64,000 nucleotides of DNA from Limnohabitans sp. (lineage in GTDB: Bacteria; Pseudomonadota; Gammaproteobacteria; Burkholderiales; Burkholderiaceae_C). The DNA is taken from NCBI GenBank assembly GCA_009693505.1, contig SHXD01000006.1, positions 1 to 64,000 of the forward strand, read 5' to 3'. This document shows positions 7,100 through 16,431 of the stretch, piece after piece (within the stretch, counting starts at the first letter, position 1; every line of letters begins with the position of its first letter). Below the pieces are notes generated by a model. The model saw nothing but the letters and a program-made list of their open reading frames with translations, did not search any database and was not told where the DNA came from. A program made the position numbers and the translations under genes.

Positions 7100-9439
7100 A
7101 TGATTGCCCAAGAATTGGAAGTCAGTTTGCACATGGCCTTTGTTGAGGCGCGTCAGCAACGTCACGAGTTCATTACCGTAGAGCATTTGCTGTTGGCATT
7201 GCTAGACAACCCCAGCGCAGCAGAAGTGCTGCGCGCGTGTTCAGCGCAAGTTGACGATTTGCGTCAATCGCTGTCCACCTTCATCAAAGACAACACGCCC
7301 CAAGTGGCGGGTACCGAAGAAGTTGACACGCAACCCACATTGGGTTTTCAGCGTGTGATTCAGCGCGCCATCATGCACGTTCAATCGACCGGCAGTGGCA
7401 AAAAAGAAGTCACCGGCGCCAATGTGTTGGTCGCCATTTTTGGTGAAAAAGATTCGCACGCTGTGTACTACTTGCACCAACAAGGTATTACACGCTTAGA
7501 CGTGGTCAACTTCATCGCCCACGGTATTCGAAAAAGCGATCCACCAGAAGCCACCAAGGGCAGTGACGCAGCGCCTTCACCAGAAAATGAAGAGGGCAGC
7601 GGCAGCTCTGAACGAAACGAGAAGGCATCGCCTTTGGAGCAGTTCACTCAGAACCTGAACCAGCTGGCCAAAGAGGGCAAAATTGATCCGCTCATTGGCC
7701 GTGAATACGAAGTTGAGCGCACCATCCAAATTTTGTGCCGCAGGCGTAAAAACAATCCTTTGTTGGTGGGCGAAGCCGGTGTGGGTAAAACGGCCATTGC
7801 AGAAGGCTTGGCTTGGCGCATCACGCAATCTAGCGTGCCAGAAATTTTGGCAGAGGCCGTGGTCTATTCTCTGGACATGGGTGCCTTGCTTGCAGGTACT
7901 AAATACCGAGGTGATTTTGAACAGCGCCTGAAGGGCGTTTTGAAGGCCTTGAAAGACAGGCCGCACGCGGTCTTGTTCATCGACGAAATTCACACGCTGA
8001 TCGGCGCCGGTGCGGCATCGGGGGGCACATTGGATGCTTCTAATTTGCTCAAGCCTGCGCTATCAAGCGGCCAGTTGAAATGCATTGGCGCCACCACATT
8101 CACCGAATACCGCGGCATCTTCGAAAAAGATGCTGCCCTGTCTCGCCGTTTCCAAAAGATCGATGTGGTCGAGCCCACTGTGGCAGAAACAGTCGACATT
8201 TTGAAAGGCTTGAAGTCTCGCTTTGAGGAACATCACAGCGTGAAATATGCCAATGCCGCCTTGCAGGCAGCCGCTGAGCTATCTGCCAAATTCATCAACG
8301 ATCGCCACTTGCCCGACAAGGCCATTGACGTGATTGACGAAGCCGGTGCTGCGCAACGCATCTTGCCGGCTTCCAAGCGCAAGAAAACCATCGGCAAAGC
8401 CGAAGTGGAAGACATCGTGGCCAAGATTGCACGCATTCCGCCAGCCAATGTGTCCAACGACGATCGCAGCAAACTGCAAACCATTGAGCGCGATTTGAAG
8501 AGTGTGGTGTTTGGACAAGACAAGGCCATTGAAGTATTAGCGTCCGCGGTCAAAATGGCGCGCTCTGGGCTGGGCAAAACCGACAAGCCCATTGGCTCCT
8601 TCTTGTTCAGTGGCCCCACTGGTGTGGGCAAAACCGAAGCCGCCAAGCAGTTGGCCTACATCATGGGCATCGACCTCATACGCTTTGACATGTCTGAGTA
8701 CATGGAGCGTCATGCTGTAAGTCGCCTCATTGGTGCGCCTCCGGGCTATGTGGGCTTTGACCAAGGAGGTTTGCTGACGGAAGCCGTGACCAAGAAACCG
8801 CATTGCGTGTTGTTGCTCGACGAAATTGAAAAAGCACACCCTGATATTTTCAATGTTTTGCTGCAGGTCATGGACCATGGCACTTTGACGGACAACAATG
8901 GCCGCAAAGCCGACTTCCGCAATGTGATCATCATTATGACCACCAACGCCGGCGCCGAGACCATGAACAAGGCCACCATTGGCTTTACCAATCCGCGTCA
9001 AGCAGGCGACGAAATGGGCGACATCAAACGGTTGTTCTCACCTGAGTTCCGCAATCGTTTGGACGCCATGGTCAGCTTCAAGGCCTTGGACGAGCAAATC
9101 ATCATGCGCGTGGTCGATAAGTTCTTGTTGCAGCTGGAGACCCAGTTGACTGAAAAGAAAGTGGACGTCACGTTCAGCGACAACTTGCGCAAGTTCTTGG
9201 CCAAGAAAGGCTTCGACCCGCTCATGGGCGCAAGGCCAATGCAGCGCTTGATTCAAGACACCATTCGAAAGGCCTTGGCCGACGAATTGTTGTTTGGTCG
9301 ACTCATTGACGGTGGTCGTTTGAGCGTCGATTTGGACGAAAAGGACGAGGTTTTGTTGGACATACAGCCTTTGCCCAAGAAAGAAGGGCGCAATTCAAAA
9401 TCTGAACCCCATGAGCCTGAAGAGGCAACTGCCAACTGA
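7100..9439 (+). CDS. clpA: ATP-dependent Clp protease ATP-binding subunit ClpA
   Basis: This AAA+ unfoldase threads substrates into ClpP. It has 779 residues: two Clp_N repeats (1-145), an acidic Ser/Glu linker (147-178), a first ATPase domain with Walker A GEAGVGKT (224-231) and Walker B FIDEIH, then a second with GPTGVGKT (about 504-511) and LLLDEIEKAHPD. IGFTNP near residue 630 is the expected ClpP-docking loop. There is no ClpB/ClpC middle domain, which sets it apart from those relatives. AAGGAA lies before the ATG. A terminator follows at once. Confidence 0.98.
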   Translation: MIAQELEVSLHMAFVEARQQRHEFITVEHLLLALLDNPSAAEVLRACSAQVDDLRQSLSTFIKDNTPQVAGTEEVDTQPTLGFQRVIQRAIMHVQSTGSGKKEVTGANVLVAIFGEKDSHAVYYLHQQGITRLDVVNFIAHGIRKSDPPEATKGSDAAPSPENEEGSGSSERNEKASPLEQFTQNLNQLAKEGKIDPLIGREYEVERTIQILCRRRKNNPLLVGEAGVGKTAIAEGLAWRITQSSVPEILAEAVVYSLDMGALLAGTKYRGDFEQRLKGVLKALKDRPHAVLFIDEIHTLIGAGAASGGTLDASNLLKPALSSGQLKCIGATTFTEYRGIFEKDAALSRRFQKIDVVEPTVAETVDILKGLKSRFEEHHSVKYANAALQAAAELSAKFINDRHLPDKAIDVIDEAGAAQRILPASKRKKTIGKAEVEDIVAKIARIPPANVSNDDRSKLQTIERDLKSVVFGQDKAIEVLASAVKMARSGLGKTDKPIGSFLFSGPTGVGKTEAAKQLAYIMGIDLIRFDMSEYMERHAVSRLIGAPPGYVGFDQGGLLTEAVTKKPHCVLLLDEIEKAHPDIFNVLLQVMDHGTLTDNNGRKADFRNVIIIMTTNAGAETMNKATIGFTNPRQAGDEMGDIKRLFSPEFRNRLDAMVSFKALDEQIIMRVVDKFLLQLETQLTEKKVDVTFSDNLRKFLAKKGFDPLMGARPMQRLIQDTIRKALADELLFGRLIDGGRLSVDLDEKDEVLLDIQPLPKKEGRNSKSEPHEPEEATAN

Positions 9440-9466
9440 AAAAAGCCGGATTCGTCCGGCTTTTTT
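9440..9466 (+). terminator. Rho-independent terminator after clpA
   Basis: AAAAAGCCGGA and TCCGGCTTTTTT form a stem with a 3-nt loop and a six-T tail, starting directly after the clpA stop codon. Confidence 0.93.
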
Positions 9467-9564
9467 GTTGATCAAGCTGAAGGCAGGGTAAGTGATTCCA
9501 ATCTGTCCTCAGATGAAAAGTAAAATCTGACCTAGACGATTCAAAGAACAACAAGGAATTTGAA

Positions 9565-10290
9565 ATGGCTGGCCACAGTAAATGGGCAAATATTCAGCAC
9601 CGCAAGGGCAGGCAGGACGAAAAACGCCAGCGAATTTGGACTCGGGTGGTTCGGGAAATCATGGTGGCGGCCAGAACAGGCGGCGGTGATCCAACCGCCA
9701 ACCCCCGTTTGCGCCTGGCCATTGAGAAGGCCAAGGCGGCCAACATGCCAGCCGATACCGTGAAGCGCAACATTGACAAGGCCACAGGCAACTTGGAAGG
9801 CGTGACCTACGAGGAGATTCGCTACGAAGGCTACGGCATTGGCGGCGCTGCCATCATTGTGGATACCATGACCGACAACCGCGTGCGCACCGTGGCAGAA
9901 GTGCGACACGCCTTTAGCAAACACGGCGGCAACATGGGCACCGAAGGCTCTGTCGCTTTTCAGTTCAAGCATTGCGGCCAATTGATTTTTGCACCAGGCA
10001 CCTCAGAAGACAAAGTGATGGAAGTGGCTTTAGAAGCCGGCGCAGAAGATGTCATTGCAGACGATGAAGGCGCCATCGAAGTTCTCACTTCAACGGCAGA
10101 TTTTGAAGTAATTAAAAACGCCCTTGAAGCCGCTGGTTTGACAGCTGACATGGCGGAAGTCACCATGCGCGCAGAGAACAGCATTGAACTTTCAGGCGAT
10201 GATGCTGCCAAAATGCAAAAACTCTTGGATATCTTGGAAGATTTGGACGATGTGCAAAACGTTTTCCACAACGCATCCATTTCTGAATAA
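9565..10290 (+). CDS. YebC/TACO1-family translation factor
   Basis: The 241-residue protein starts [21 protein letters not shown], the family hallmark. The family was long annotated as transcriptional regulators, but recent work links members to easing ribosome stalls at polyproline. Three mixed alpha/beta domains are expected; the acidic C-terminal part ([22 protein letters not shown]) agrees. AAGGAA precedes the ATG. purD starts 10 bases after its stop. The DNA-binding role given in older annotations should be treated with caution. Confidence 0.95.
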   Translation: MAGHSKWANIQHRKGRQDEKRQRIWTRVVREIMVAARTGGGDPTANPRLRLAIEKAKAANMPADTVKRNIDKATGNLEGVTYEEIRYEGYGIGGAAIIVDTMTDNRVRTVAEVRHAFSKHGGNMGTEGSVAFQFKHCGQLIFAPGTSEDKVMEVALEAGAEDVIADDEGAIEVLTSTADFEVIKNALEAAGLTADMAEVTMRAENSIELSGDDAAKMQKLLDILEDLDDVQNVFHNASISE

Positions 10291-10300
10291 GGCTTGATCG

Positions 10301-11596
10301 ATGAAAGTATTGGTAGTAGGTGGTGGTGGACGCGAGCATGCTTTGGCTTGGAAGTTGTCTCAATCTGAACGCATTCAAAAAGTGTATGTGGCCCCAGGCA
10401 ATGGCGGCACAGCCCGCAACCCCAATTTGTTCGATGTGCCCATCACCGAAGTGAAGGCACTGCGCGAATGGGCTCAACAAGAAAAAATTGATCTCACAGT
10501 GGTTGGACCTGAGGCTCCTTTGGCCGCAGGTGTGGTGGATGAGTTTCGTGCGCATGGTATGAGAATTTTTGGACCTACGAAAGCAGCCGCGCAATTGGAA
10601 AGCTCGAAAGCTTTTTCCAAAGCGTTCATGTATCGCCACGGTATTCCAACAGCACTTTATGAAACCTTCACGGACGCAGCGCTGGCACATGACTATGTCG
10701 ATAAAATGGGTGCCCCTATTGTGGTGAAGGCCGATGGCTTAGCGGCAGGCAAGGGCGTGGTGGTGGCCATGACGGCCATAGAAGCGCACGAGGCCATTGA
10801 CTTCATGTTGCTTGACAAGCAGCTTGGTGTCGTTCACAACGCAGGCGCTGATGCCACAGCCGTGCCCCGCGTTGTCATTGAAGAATTTTTGCAAGGCGAA
10901 GAGGCTAGCTTCATTGTGTTGTGTGATGGCAAGAATGTGGTGGCGTTGGCCACCAGCCAGGATCACAAGCGCTTGTTAGACCATGATGAAGGCCCCAACA
11001 CAGGTGGCATGGGTGCTTACTCGCCCGCGCCTGTGGTGACGGCTCAAGTGCATGCTCGCGCTATGCGCGAAGTCATCATGCCGACCATCAAGGGCATGGA
11101 AAAAGACGGCATTCCCTACACCGGCTTTTTGTATGCCGGCCTCATGATTGATGAACAAGGCCAACCCAAAACATTGGAGTTCAATTGCCGCATGGGCGAT
11201 CCAGAAACCCAGCCCATCATGATGCGTTTGAAGAGCGATTTGGTGGAGGTCATGTTGGCCGCCACCAGCGAAAAATTGGACACAGTCGAGTTGGATTGGG
11301 ACAGGCGAACAGCTTTGGGGGTTGTGCTGGCTGCCGCTGGGTACCCCAAGAACCCACGCAAGGGGGATGTCATTACGGGATTGCCTAAAGACGAGATGGA
11401 TGCCATGGTGTTCCATGCTGGAACGACCGCGAAGGAGGGCCAAACTCTCAGTTCAGGGGGACGAGTGCTGTGCGTCACTGTGCTGGCCGATTCGGTGAAG
11501 CAAGCGCAACAAAAAGCCTATGAAGTGGCCAAAGACATTCACTTTGACGGACAACAATATCGAAGAGATATTGGGTTCAGGGCAATCAAATCGTGA
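10301..11596 (+). CDS. purD: Phosphoribosylamine--glycine ligase
   Basis: This ATP-grasp enzyme makes glycinamide ribonucleotide, the second step of purine synthesis. The 431 residues begin MKVLVVGGGGREHALAWKL, the family N-terminus, and continue with the ATP-grasp core (VVKADGLAAGKGVVVA, about 142-157), NTGGMGAYSP and NCRMGDPETQ (metal and substrate site). The stop overlaps the GTG start of the next gene (GTGA at 11593-11596), so the pair is probably translationally coupled. Confidence 0.98.
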   Translation: MKVLVVGGGGREHALAWKLSQSERIQKVYVAPGNGGTARNPNLFDVPITEVKALREWAQQEKIDLTVVGPEAPLAAGVVDEFRAHGMRIFGPTKAAAQLESSKAFSKAFMYRHGIPTALYETFTDAALAHDYVDKMGAPIVVKADGLAAGKGVVVAMTAIEAHEAIDFMLLDKQLGVVHNAGADATAVPRVVIEEFLQGEEASFIVLCDGKNVVALATSQDHKRLLDHDEGPNTGGMGAYSPAPVVTAQVHARAMREVIMPTIKGMEKDGIPYTGFLYAGLMIDEQGQPKTLEFNCRMGDPETQPIMMRLKSDLVEVMLAATSEKLDTVELDWDRRTALGVVLAAAGYPKNPRKGDVITGLPKDEMDAMVFHAGTTAKEGQTLSSGGRVLCVTVLADSVKQAQQKAYEVAKDIHFDGQQYRRDIGFRAIKS

Positions 11597-12252
11597 ACAC
11601 TCTCGAAGAACAATCAGTACCCGCAACGGCCTTAATGCCCGGTCCCTATCCGTTTCAAATGAAGGGCCATATTTGGGCCGCATGGCTACTCAAACTGATT
11701 GGTTGGCGGGTTGATTTTCAGGGTTTGCCCACGCTGCAAGGTGTGGCCATTGTGTATCCGCACACCAGCAATTGGGATTTCTGCACAGCCATGCTGTGCA
11801 AATGGACCATGGGATTGCCCTTGTTTTTTTGGTGTAAAGATTCCTTGTTGAAAATTCCTGTGTTCGGTTCTTGGGTTCGATGGATTGGTGGCGTCCCCAT
11901 TGATCGGTTTTCCTCTAGCGGTGTGGTCGGTGCCATGGTCGAGGTTTTTGCAGAACATCAGCGCGCAGAAAAATTCTTTTGGCTTGGTTTGTCACCCGAA
12001 GGCACGCGAAAGCGAACAGAGGGATGGCGCAGTGGCTTTTATCAATTGGCCATGGGTGCCAATTTACCCTTGGCTGTGGTGCATCTCGATTACGCCAAAA
12101 AGCAGATGAAGTTTGAAGGCTTCTTGAAACTTTCTGGCGATGTAGAACTAGATTACGCTCGCATTCGAAAAATGTACGAAGGTGTTGAAGGTTTTCACAA
12201 AGACAAAGTCGCCCCCATCCGGCCATTGCCCGCTAGAGAAAACAGCCAATAG
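11593..12252 (+). CDS. 1-acylglycerol-3-phosphate acyltransferase-like protein (PlsC superfamily)
   Basis: HTSNWDF (about 57-63) is a variant of the H-x4-D acyltransferase motif and SPEGTRKR (about 137-144) is the PEGTR phosphate-binding motif. Hydrophobic stretches around 30-45 and 70-100 suggest membrane association. The likely reaction is transfer of an acyl chain to a lysophospholipid or similar acceptor; the exact substrate is not known, and the housekeeping PlsC is usually encoded elsewhere. It starts with GTG inside the purD stop codon. 219 residues. Confidence 0.85.
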   Translation: MNTLEEQSVPATALMPGPYPFQMKGHIWAAWLLKLIGWRVDFQGLPTLQGVAIVYPHTSNWDFCTAMLCKWTMGLPLFFWCKDSLLKIPVFGSWVRWIGGVPIDRFSSSGVVGAMVEVFAEHQRAEKFFWLGLSPEGTRKRTEGWRSGFYQLAMGANLPLAVVHLDYAKKQMKFEGFLKLSGDVELDYARIRKMYEGVEGFHKDKVAPIRPLPARENSQ

Positions 12253-12283
12253 ACAATAAACAGAGTATCTAGAAAGACCCAGC

Positions 12284-13201
12284 ATGCAAGTTAGCCAAGC
12301 CCACAGCGTTCGGCAATACCTCATTCAGCTTCAAGCAGAAATTACCAAGTCTTTGCATAACTTGGATGGCACGTCTTTTGTAGTCGATGCTTGGAAAAAG
12401 CCAGAGGGCGAAATGCTGCAAGGCGACGGCATTACCCAAATTCTGGAAGGTGGGCCTGTGTTTGAAAGAGCTGGCTGCGGCTTCTCACATGTGACTGGCC
12501 CGAAGCTGCCACCTTCGGCCACGCAGCATCGACCAGAGTTGGCGGGTGCGCCTTTTGAAGCCATGGGATTGTCTTTGGTCTTTCATCCACGCAACCCCTA
12601 TGTGCCTACCGTTCACATGAATGTTCGAATGATTGTGGCAAAGCCCGAGGGTAAACAACCAGTTGCGTGGTTTGGTGGCGGCATGGACCTTACCCCTTAC
12701 TACGGTTTTGAAGAAGATGCGGTGTACTTCCATCAAACCTGTAAAGATGCTGTTCAGCCTTACGGCGCAGATCTACACCCACGGTTTAAAAAATGGTGTG
12801 ATGAGTATTTCTTTTTAAAGCACCGCAACGAAGCACGCGGCGTTGGTGGCATTTTTTACGATGACTTTGCAGAACTTGGTTTTGAAAGAGGATTCGCCAT
12901 GATGCAAGACGTGGGCAATGGACTTTTGAAAGCCTACATGCCCCTCGTGATGCGCAGAAAAGACACGCCTTATGGCGAGCGCGAGAGAGATTTTCAACTC
13001 TATCGCCGTGGTCGGTATGTCGAATTCAATTTGGTCTGGGACCGGGGGACGCATTTCGGTTTGCAATCTGGCGGCCGCACTGAATCGATTCTGTTGTCCA
13101 TGCCTTCGCTGGTGACTTGGTCTTACAACAGAGTCGATGCGCCCGATTCAGCAGAAGCTCGATTGGCCAGTCAATTTTTGAAACCAAGGGATTGGGTTTG
13201 A
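12284..13201 (+). CDS. hemF: Oxygen-dependent coproporphyrinogen-III oxidase
   Basis: This soluble enzyme oxidatively decarboxylates coproporphyrinogen III to protoporphyrinogen IX using O2. The 305 residues contain the family signatures [18 protein letters not shown] (about 126-143), [14 protein letters not shown] and GGIFYDDF. The choice of HemF points to aerobic haem synthesis. AGAAAGA lies before the ATG. Its TGA overlaps the TTG start of nadD. Confidence 0.98.
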   Translation: MQVSQAHSVRQYLIQLQAEITKSLHNLDGTSFVVDAWKKPEGEMLQGDGITQILEGGPVFERAGCGFSHVTGPKLPPSATQHRPELAGAPFEAMGLSLVFHPRNPYVPTVHMNVRMIVAKPEGKQPVAWFGGGMDLTPYYGFEEDAVYFHQTCKDAVQPYGADLHPRFKKWCDEYFFLKHRNEARGVGGIFYDDFAELGFERGFAMMQDVGNGLLKAYMPLVMRRKDTPYGERERDFQLYRRGRYVEFNLVWDRGTHFGLQSGGRTESILLSMPSLVTWSYNRVDAPDSAEARLASQFLKPRDWV

Positions 13202-13794
13202 CACGACAACGCATTGGCATTTTGGGCGGCGCATTTGATCCGCCGCACATTGCCCATGTCGCCATGGCCGAAGCTGCCATCGCTCAATTTCATTTGGACG
13301 AATTGATTGTGGTACCCACTGGGAAAGCTTGGCACAAACCCAGAGACTTAAGCAGCGGTGAGCACAGGGCTGCCATGGCCAGGCTGGCTTTCAGTCATTT
13401 AAGGCAGGCCCGAGTGGATGAGATTGAGTTGCATCGAGGGGGCCCCAGTTACACCATCGACACCTTGCGAAGCTTCTCAGATCAGTATCCAGATGCCCAG
13501 TTCTTTTTAGTGATCGGGGAAGATCAGGGCAAAGCCTTGGCAACATGGCATGAAATTGGTGAAATTGCCCAGCGAGCTATAATTTGCGTCGCTGAACGCG
13601 AATTGTCCGAATTCTCAGAATCCGTCTCTCCCAGCCATGACATCCCCACTCAGTCCTTGAAATTGCCCAATTTGCCACACAGTGCAACGCAAGTTCGAGC
13701 ACGGGTGGCCCAAGGACAAGCCATTGACGCTCTGGTCCCGCCGACCGTTGCGCTGTATATTCAAAGCCATCACCTCTACCAGCCTGCACGATGA
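13198..13794 (+). CDS. nadD: Nicotinate-nucleotide adenylyltransferase (TTG start)
   Basis: NadD makes nicotinate adenine dinucleotide from NaMN and [21 protein letters not shown] near the N-terminus is the nucleotidyltransferase GxFDPxHxGH motif, and HSATQVR near the C-terminus stands for the usual (S/T)STxIR. The frame is open upstream into hemF, but the family length (198 residues) is met from TTG at 13198, which overlaps the hemF stop (TTGA). The 3' end overlaps rsfS by four bases (ATGA). Confidence 0.93.
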   Translation: MTRQRIGILGGAFDPPHIAHVAMAEAAIAQFHLDELIVVPTGKAWHKPRDLSSGEHRAAMARLAFSHLRQARVDEIELHRGGPSYTIDTLRSFSDQYPDAQFFLVIGEDQGKALATWHEIGEIAQRAIICVAERELSEFSESVSPSHDIPTQSLKLPNLPHSATQVRARVAQGQAIDALVPPTVALYIQSHHLYQPAR

Positions 13795-14537
13795 ACGAAA
13801 CCTCTGCCAAAAAAGACACCCAAAAACTCCAGCGCATCGTTGTTGATGCATTGGAAGATGTGAAAGCACAAGAAATTGTGGTGTTCGACACAGAAGAGAT
13901 GTCCGCCCTTTTTGAGCGGGTCATCATCGCTTCGGGTACTTCCAACCGTCAAACCAAAGCCTTGGCAGCCAGTGTGCGCGACAAGGTGAAAGAAGCGGGC
14001 TACCCCAAACCGCGCATTGAGGGTGAAGACAACGGAGAGTGGATCATTGTCGATTGCGGCAGCGTCGTTGCGCACGTGATGCAGCCTACCATTCGTTCTT
14101 ACTACAACCTTGAAGAAATTTGGGGCGACAAGCCGGTGCGTCTGAAGCTAGGTGCACCCAAGCCTGCTGAACCTGTTCGCAAACCCGTTGCCAAGAAGAA
14201 GGCCAATGTCAGTGCAGGACGCACGCCTACTCGGCGTGATTCTGTGCCAGTTGGCCCCATGGGCTCGGAAGCGCTCAAACCCACGCGCAAAGTGCCGGCT
14301 AAATCAAGCGCCAAACCTGCTGCTAAAACAGCGGGCAAACCTATGGGTAAAACTCTGGTCAAGCCAACTGCTAAATCAGTAGGCAAAGCACCTGCCAAAT
14401 CAAGCAGCAAGCCTGCTTCAAAATCTGTCGGTAAACCTGCCAGCAAACCTGCGACCAAGTCCAGCGCCAAACCAGCAGCCAAGGCAGCACCCAAGCCAGC
14501 AACCAAGTCCTTCTCCAAGGCCAAGCCCAAGGCCTGA
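13791..14537 (+). CDS. rsfS: Ribosomal silencing factor RsfS with a long Lys/Ala/Pro-rich tail
   Basis: The first ~115 residues are RsfS ([20 protein letters not shown], then [21 protein letters not shown]), which binds L14 and blocks subunit joining in starved cells. Residues from about 128 to 248 form a basic, low-complexity tail of [12 protein letters not shown] units, resembling histone H1 or AlgP tails. Most RsfS proteins are 105-130 residues, so the tail doubles the length. The tail is one open frame and in tune with local codon use, so it appears real. Part of the nadD-rsfS-rlmH-maf run. Confidence 0.93.
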   Translation: MNETSAKKDTQKLQRIVVDALEDVKAQEIVVFDTEEMSALFERVIIASGTSNRQTKALAASVRDKVKEAGYPKPRIEGEDNGEWIIVDCGSVVAHVMQPTIRSYYNLEEIWGDKPVRLKLGAPKPAEPVRKPVAKKKANVSAGRTPTRRDSVPVGPMGSEALKPTRKVPAKSSAKPAAKTAGKPMGKTLVKPTAKSVGKAPAKSSSKPASKSVGKPASKPATKSSAKPAAKAAPKPATKSFSKAKPKA

Positions 14538-14542
14538 GTTTC

Positions 14543-15010
14543 ATGAAGCTGCTAATTGTGGCAGTGGGGCAGCGCGTCCCCGATTGGGCGCAAACTGCGT
14601 GGGACGATTACGCCAAACGCTTTCCCCCTGAATTCAAAGTAGAGCTCAAGGCTGTGAAGACCGAGCCCCGCAGTTCTAAAACCTATGAAAACTTGGTGGC
14701 TGCTGAGCGGCAACGCATTGAGGCGGTGATACCACGCGGCACTCGCATTGTGGTGTTAGACGAGCGCGGCACCGCCTTGAGAACCACCGCGCTTGCGCAG
14801 CGTTTGAAAGATTGGCAATTGGGCGGCGATGATGTTGCGCTGATCATTGGGGGGCCAGATGGTTTAGAGCCAGCTTTCCGAGATGCCGCCCACGAGCGTA
14901 TTCGCTTGTCTGACCTGACGCTGCCTCATGCCATGGCCAGGGTCTTGCTCATTGAACAGTTGTACCGTGCCTGGTCTATCAATGCCAATCACCCTTACCA
15001 CCGAGAATAA
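14543..15010 (+). CDS. rlmH: 23S rRNA (pseudouridine1915-N3)-methyltransferase
   Basis: RlmH is a SPOUT-fold methyltransferase that modifies pseudouridine 1915 in helix 69 of 23S rRNA on 70S ribosomes. The 155-residue protein has the SAM-binding [16 protein letters not shown] and the C-terminal [20 protein letters not shown], with the family ending NHPYHRE. It follows rsfS by five bases; the pairing of these two ribosome genes is a conserved order. Confidence 0.97.
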   Translation: MKLLIVAVGQRVPDWAQTAWDDYAKRFPPEFKVELKAVKTEPRSSKTYENLVAAERQRIEAVIPRGTRIVVLDERGTALRTTALAQRLKDWQLGGDDVALIIGGPDGLEPAFRDAAHERIRLSDLTLPHAMARVLLIEQLYRAWSINANHPYHRE

Positions 15011-15017
15011 ACTTGCA

Positions 15018-15608
15018 ATGAAAGATTTCGTTTACCTGGCCTCGCAAAGTCCTAGGCGCAAACAATTGCTCGAACAGATAGGCGTTCGGTATGAGTTGTT
15101 GTTGGCCAAGCCAGACGAAGATGTTGAATCGCTAGAACGCGTGATACCAGGTGAAGCCCCTCTGACCTACGTGAAGCGCGTGACGCAATTGAAACTTGAA
15201 GCCGCCGTCAAACGCATGCAAGCACGACACTTAAAACCTGCGCCTGTGTTGTGCGCCGATACCACGGTGGCCTTGGGTCGAGTCATTCTAGGCAAACCCG
15301 AAAATGAGCAAGATGCAGTGCGAATTTTAAAAACTTTATCTGGCCAAACTCACAGAGTTTTAACCGCCGTGGCTGTGGCCTCTGGCCGTCGGCGTTACTT
15401 GAGTGTGTCTGTTTCTAAAGTGACTTTTGCACCCATGAAGTTGTCAGAGATCAAAGCCTATGTCGCAACAGGTGAGCCCTTTGGCAAGGCGGGCGCCTAC
15501 GGTGTTCAAGGCATGGCCGCAGCTTATATTTCAGATATCCAGGGCTCCTATACTGGCATCATGGGTTTGCCACTTTTTGAGACGGCAGAGTTGTTGAAAA
15601 ACATTTGA
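15018..15608 (+). CDS. maf: Maf-family nucleotide pyrophosphatase
   Basis: The 196-residue protein has the N-terminal signature YLASQSPRRKQLLEQIG and the KPENEQDAVRILKTLSG and GKAGAYGVQG motifs of the Maf house-cleaning pyrophosphatases, which hydrolyse m5UTP, UTP, dTTP or m7GTP depending on subfamily. SQSPRR rather than STSPYR and the AYGVQG motif fit the YhdE-like dTTP/UTP group, though this is an inference. The frame is open for 30 codons upstream inside rlmH; MKDFVYLAS at 15018 is the natural start. Confidence 0.93.
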   Translation: MKDFVYLASQSPRRKQLLEQIGVRYELLLAKPDEDVESLERVIPGEAPLTYVKRVTQLKLEAAVKRMQARHLKPAPVLCADTTVALGRVILGKPENEQDAVRILKTLSGQTHRVLTAVAVASGRRRYLSVSVSKVTFAPMKLSEIKAYVATGEPFGKAGAYGVQGMAAAYISDIQGSYTGIMGLPLFETAELLKNI

Positions 15609-15618
15609 TGTGAGTCCT

Positions 15619-16431
15619 ATGTCGAGAACACATGTGTTGACACCCGAAACCATTGAAAGCTATCAGAGCTTGGGAGCTGTTGTGTTGCGCGGTGTTTTCA
15701 ACGCGCAGGAAATTCAAACACTCGAACAAGGCATTGAACACAATCTGGCGCATTTGAGTGACTTGGTGCAAGTGGCCAGCCAGCCCAATGATCCGGGGCG
15801 CTTTGTTGAAGACTTTTGTACCTGGCCCTCGAACCCAAGCTATCAAAGTATTTTATTGAATTCGACCTTGCCCCATTTGGCGGCGCAACTCATGCAGTCG
15901 CAAACTGTGCGTCTTTATCACGATCATTTGTTGGTCAAGGAACCTGGCACAAAGCAAGCAACACCTTGGCACCAAGACCAACCTTATTACAACGTGAGTG
16001 GTCGCCAAAACGTGAGTTTTTGGATTCCAGTCGATCCTGTGCCTTTGGCCAGCACGCTCAGGTTTGTGGCGCAGTCGCATTTGGGAACCTGGTACATGCC
16101 TCGTACTTTCAGAGACCAGCAAGCCAAATGGTTTCCAGAGGGAAGTCTGGCTGAGTTGCCATCGATTGAAGACAAGCCCGATGAATACAAGCAACTTACG
16201 TGGGCCTTAGAGCCAGGAGATTGCGTGGCTTTTCAAATGTTGTCACTGCATGCTTCCAGTGGTGTTGGACCTGAAAGCAGAAGGCGCGTGTTCTCTGCCA
16301 GATACCTTGGCGACGATGCACGCCATGCTGTGCGCCGCTGGCTCACGTCGCCACCATTTGCCGGCTTGGAAAAACGCTTGCCAGATGGTGCCGAAATGAA
16401 CGACGATTTGTTCCCTAAGGTTTGGGGTTAA
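15619..16431 (+). CDS. Phytanoyl-CoA dioxygenase (PhyH) family protein
   Basis: This is an Fe(II)/2-oxoglutarate-dependent oxygenase of the double-stranded beta-helix type. The metal triad can be read as His118 and Asp120 (PWHQDQPYY) and His211 (LSLHASSG), with Arg around 222-228 as the 2-oxoglutarate anchor. The substrate is unknown; relatives hydroxylate small acids, lipids or compatible solutes. It follows maf by ten bases but has no evident link to it. ATG at 15619 is chosen over a GTG at 15610. Its last 17 bases overlap the convergent gamma-glutamyltranspeptidase gene. Confidence 0.85.
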   Translation: MSRTHVLTPETIESYQSLGAVVLRGVFNAQEIQTLEQGIEHNLAHLSDLVQVASQPNDPGRFVEDFCTWPSNPSYQSILLNSTLPHLAAQLMQSQTVRLYHDHLLVKEPGTKQATPWHQDQPYYNVSGRQNVSFWIPVDPVPLASTLRFVAQSHLGTWYMPRTFRDQQAKWFPEGSLAELPSIEDKPDEYKQLTWALEPGDCVAFQMLSLHASSGVGPESRRRVFSARYLGDDARHAVRRWLTSPPFAGLEKRLPDGAEMNDDLFPKVWG

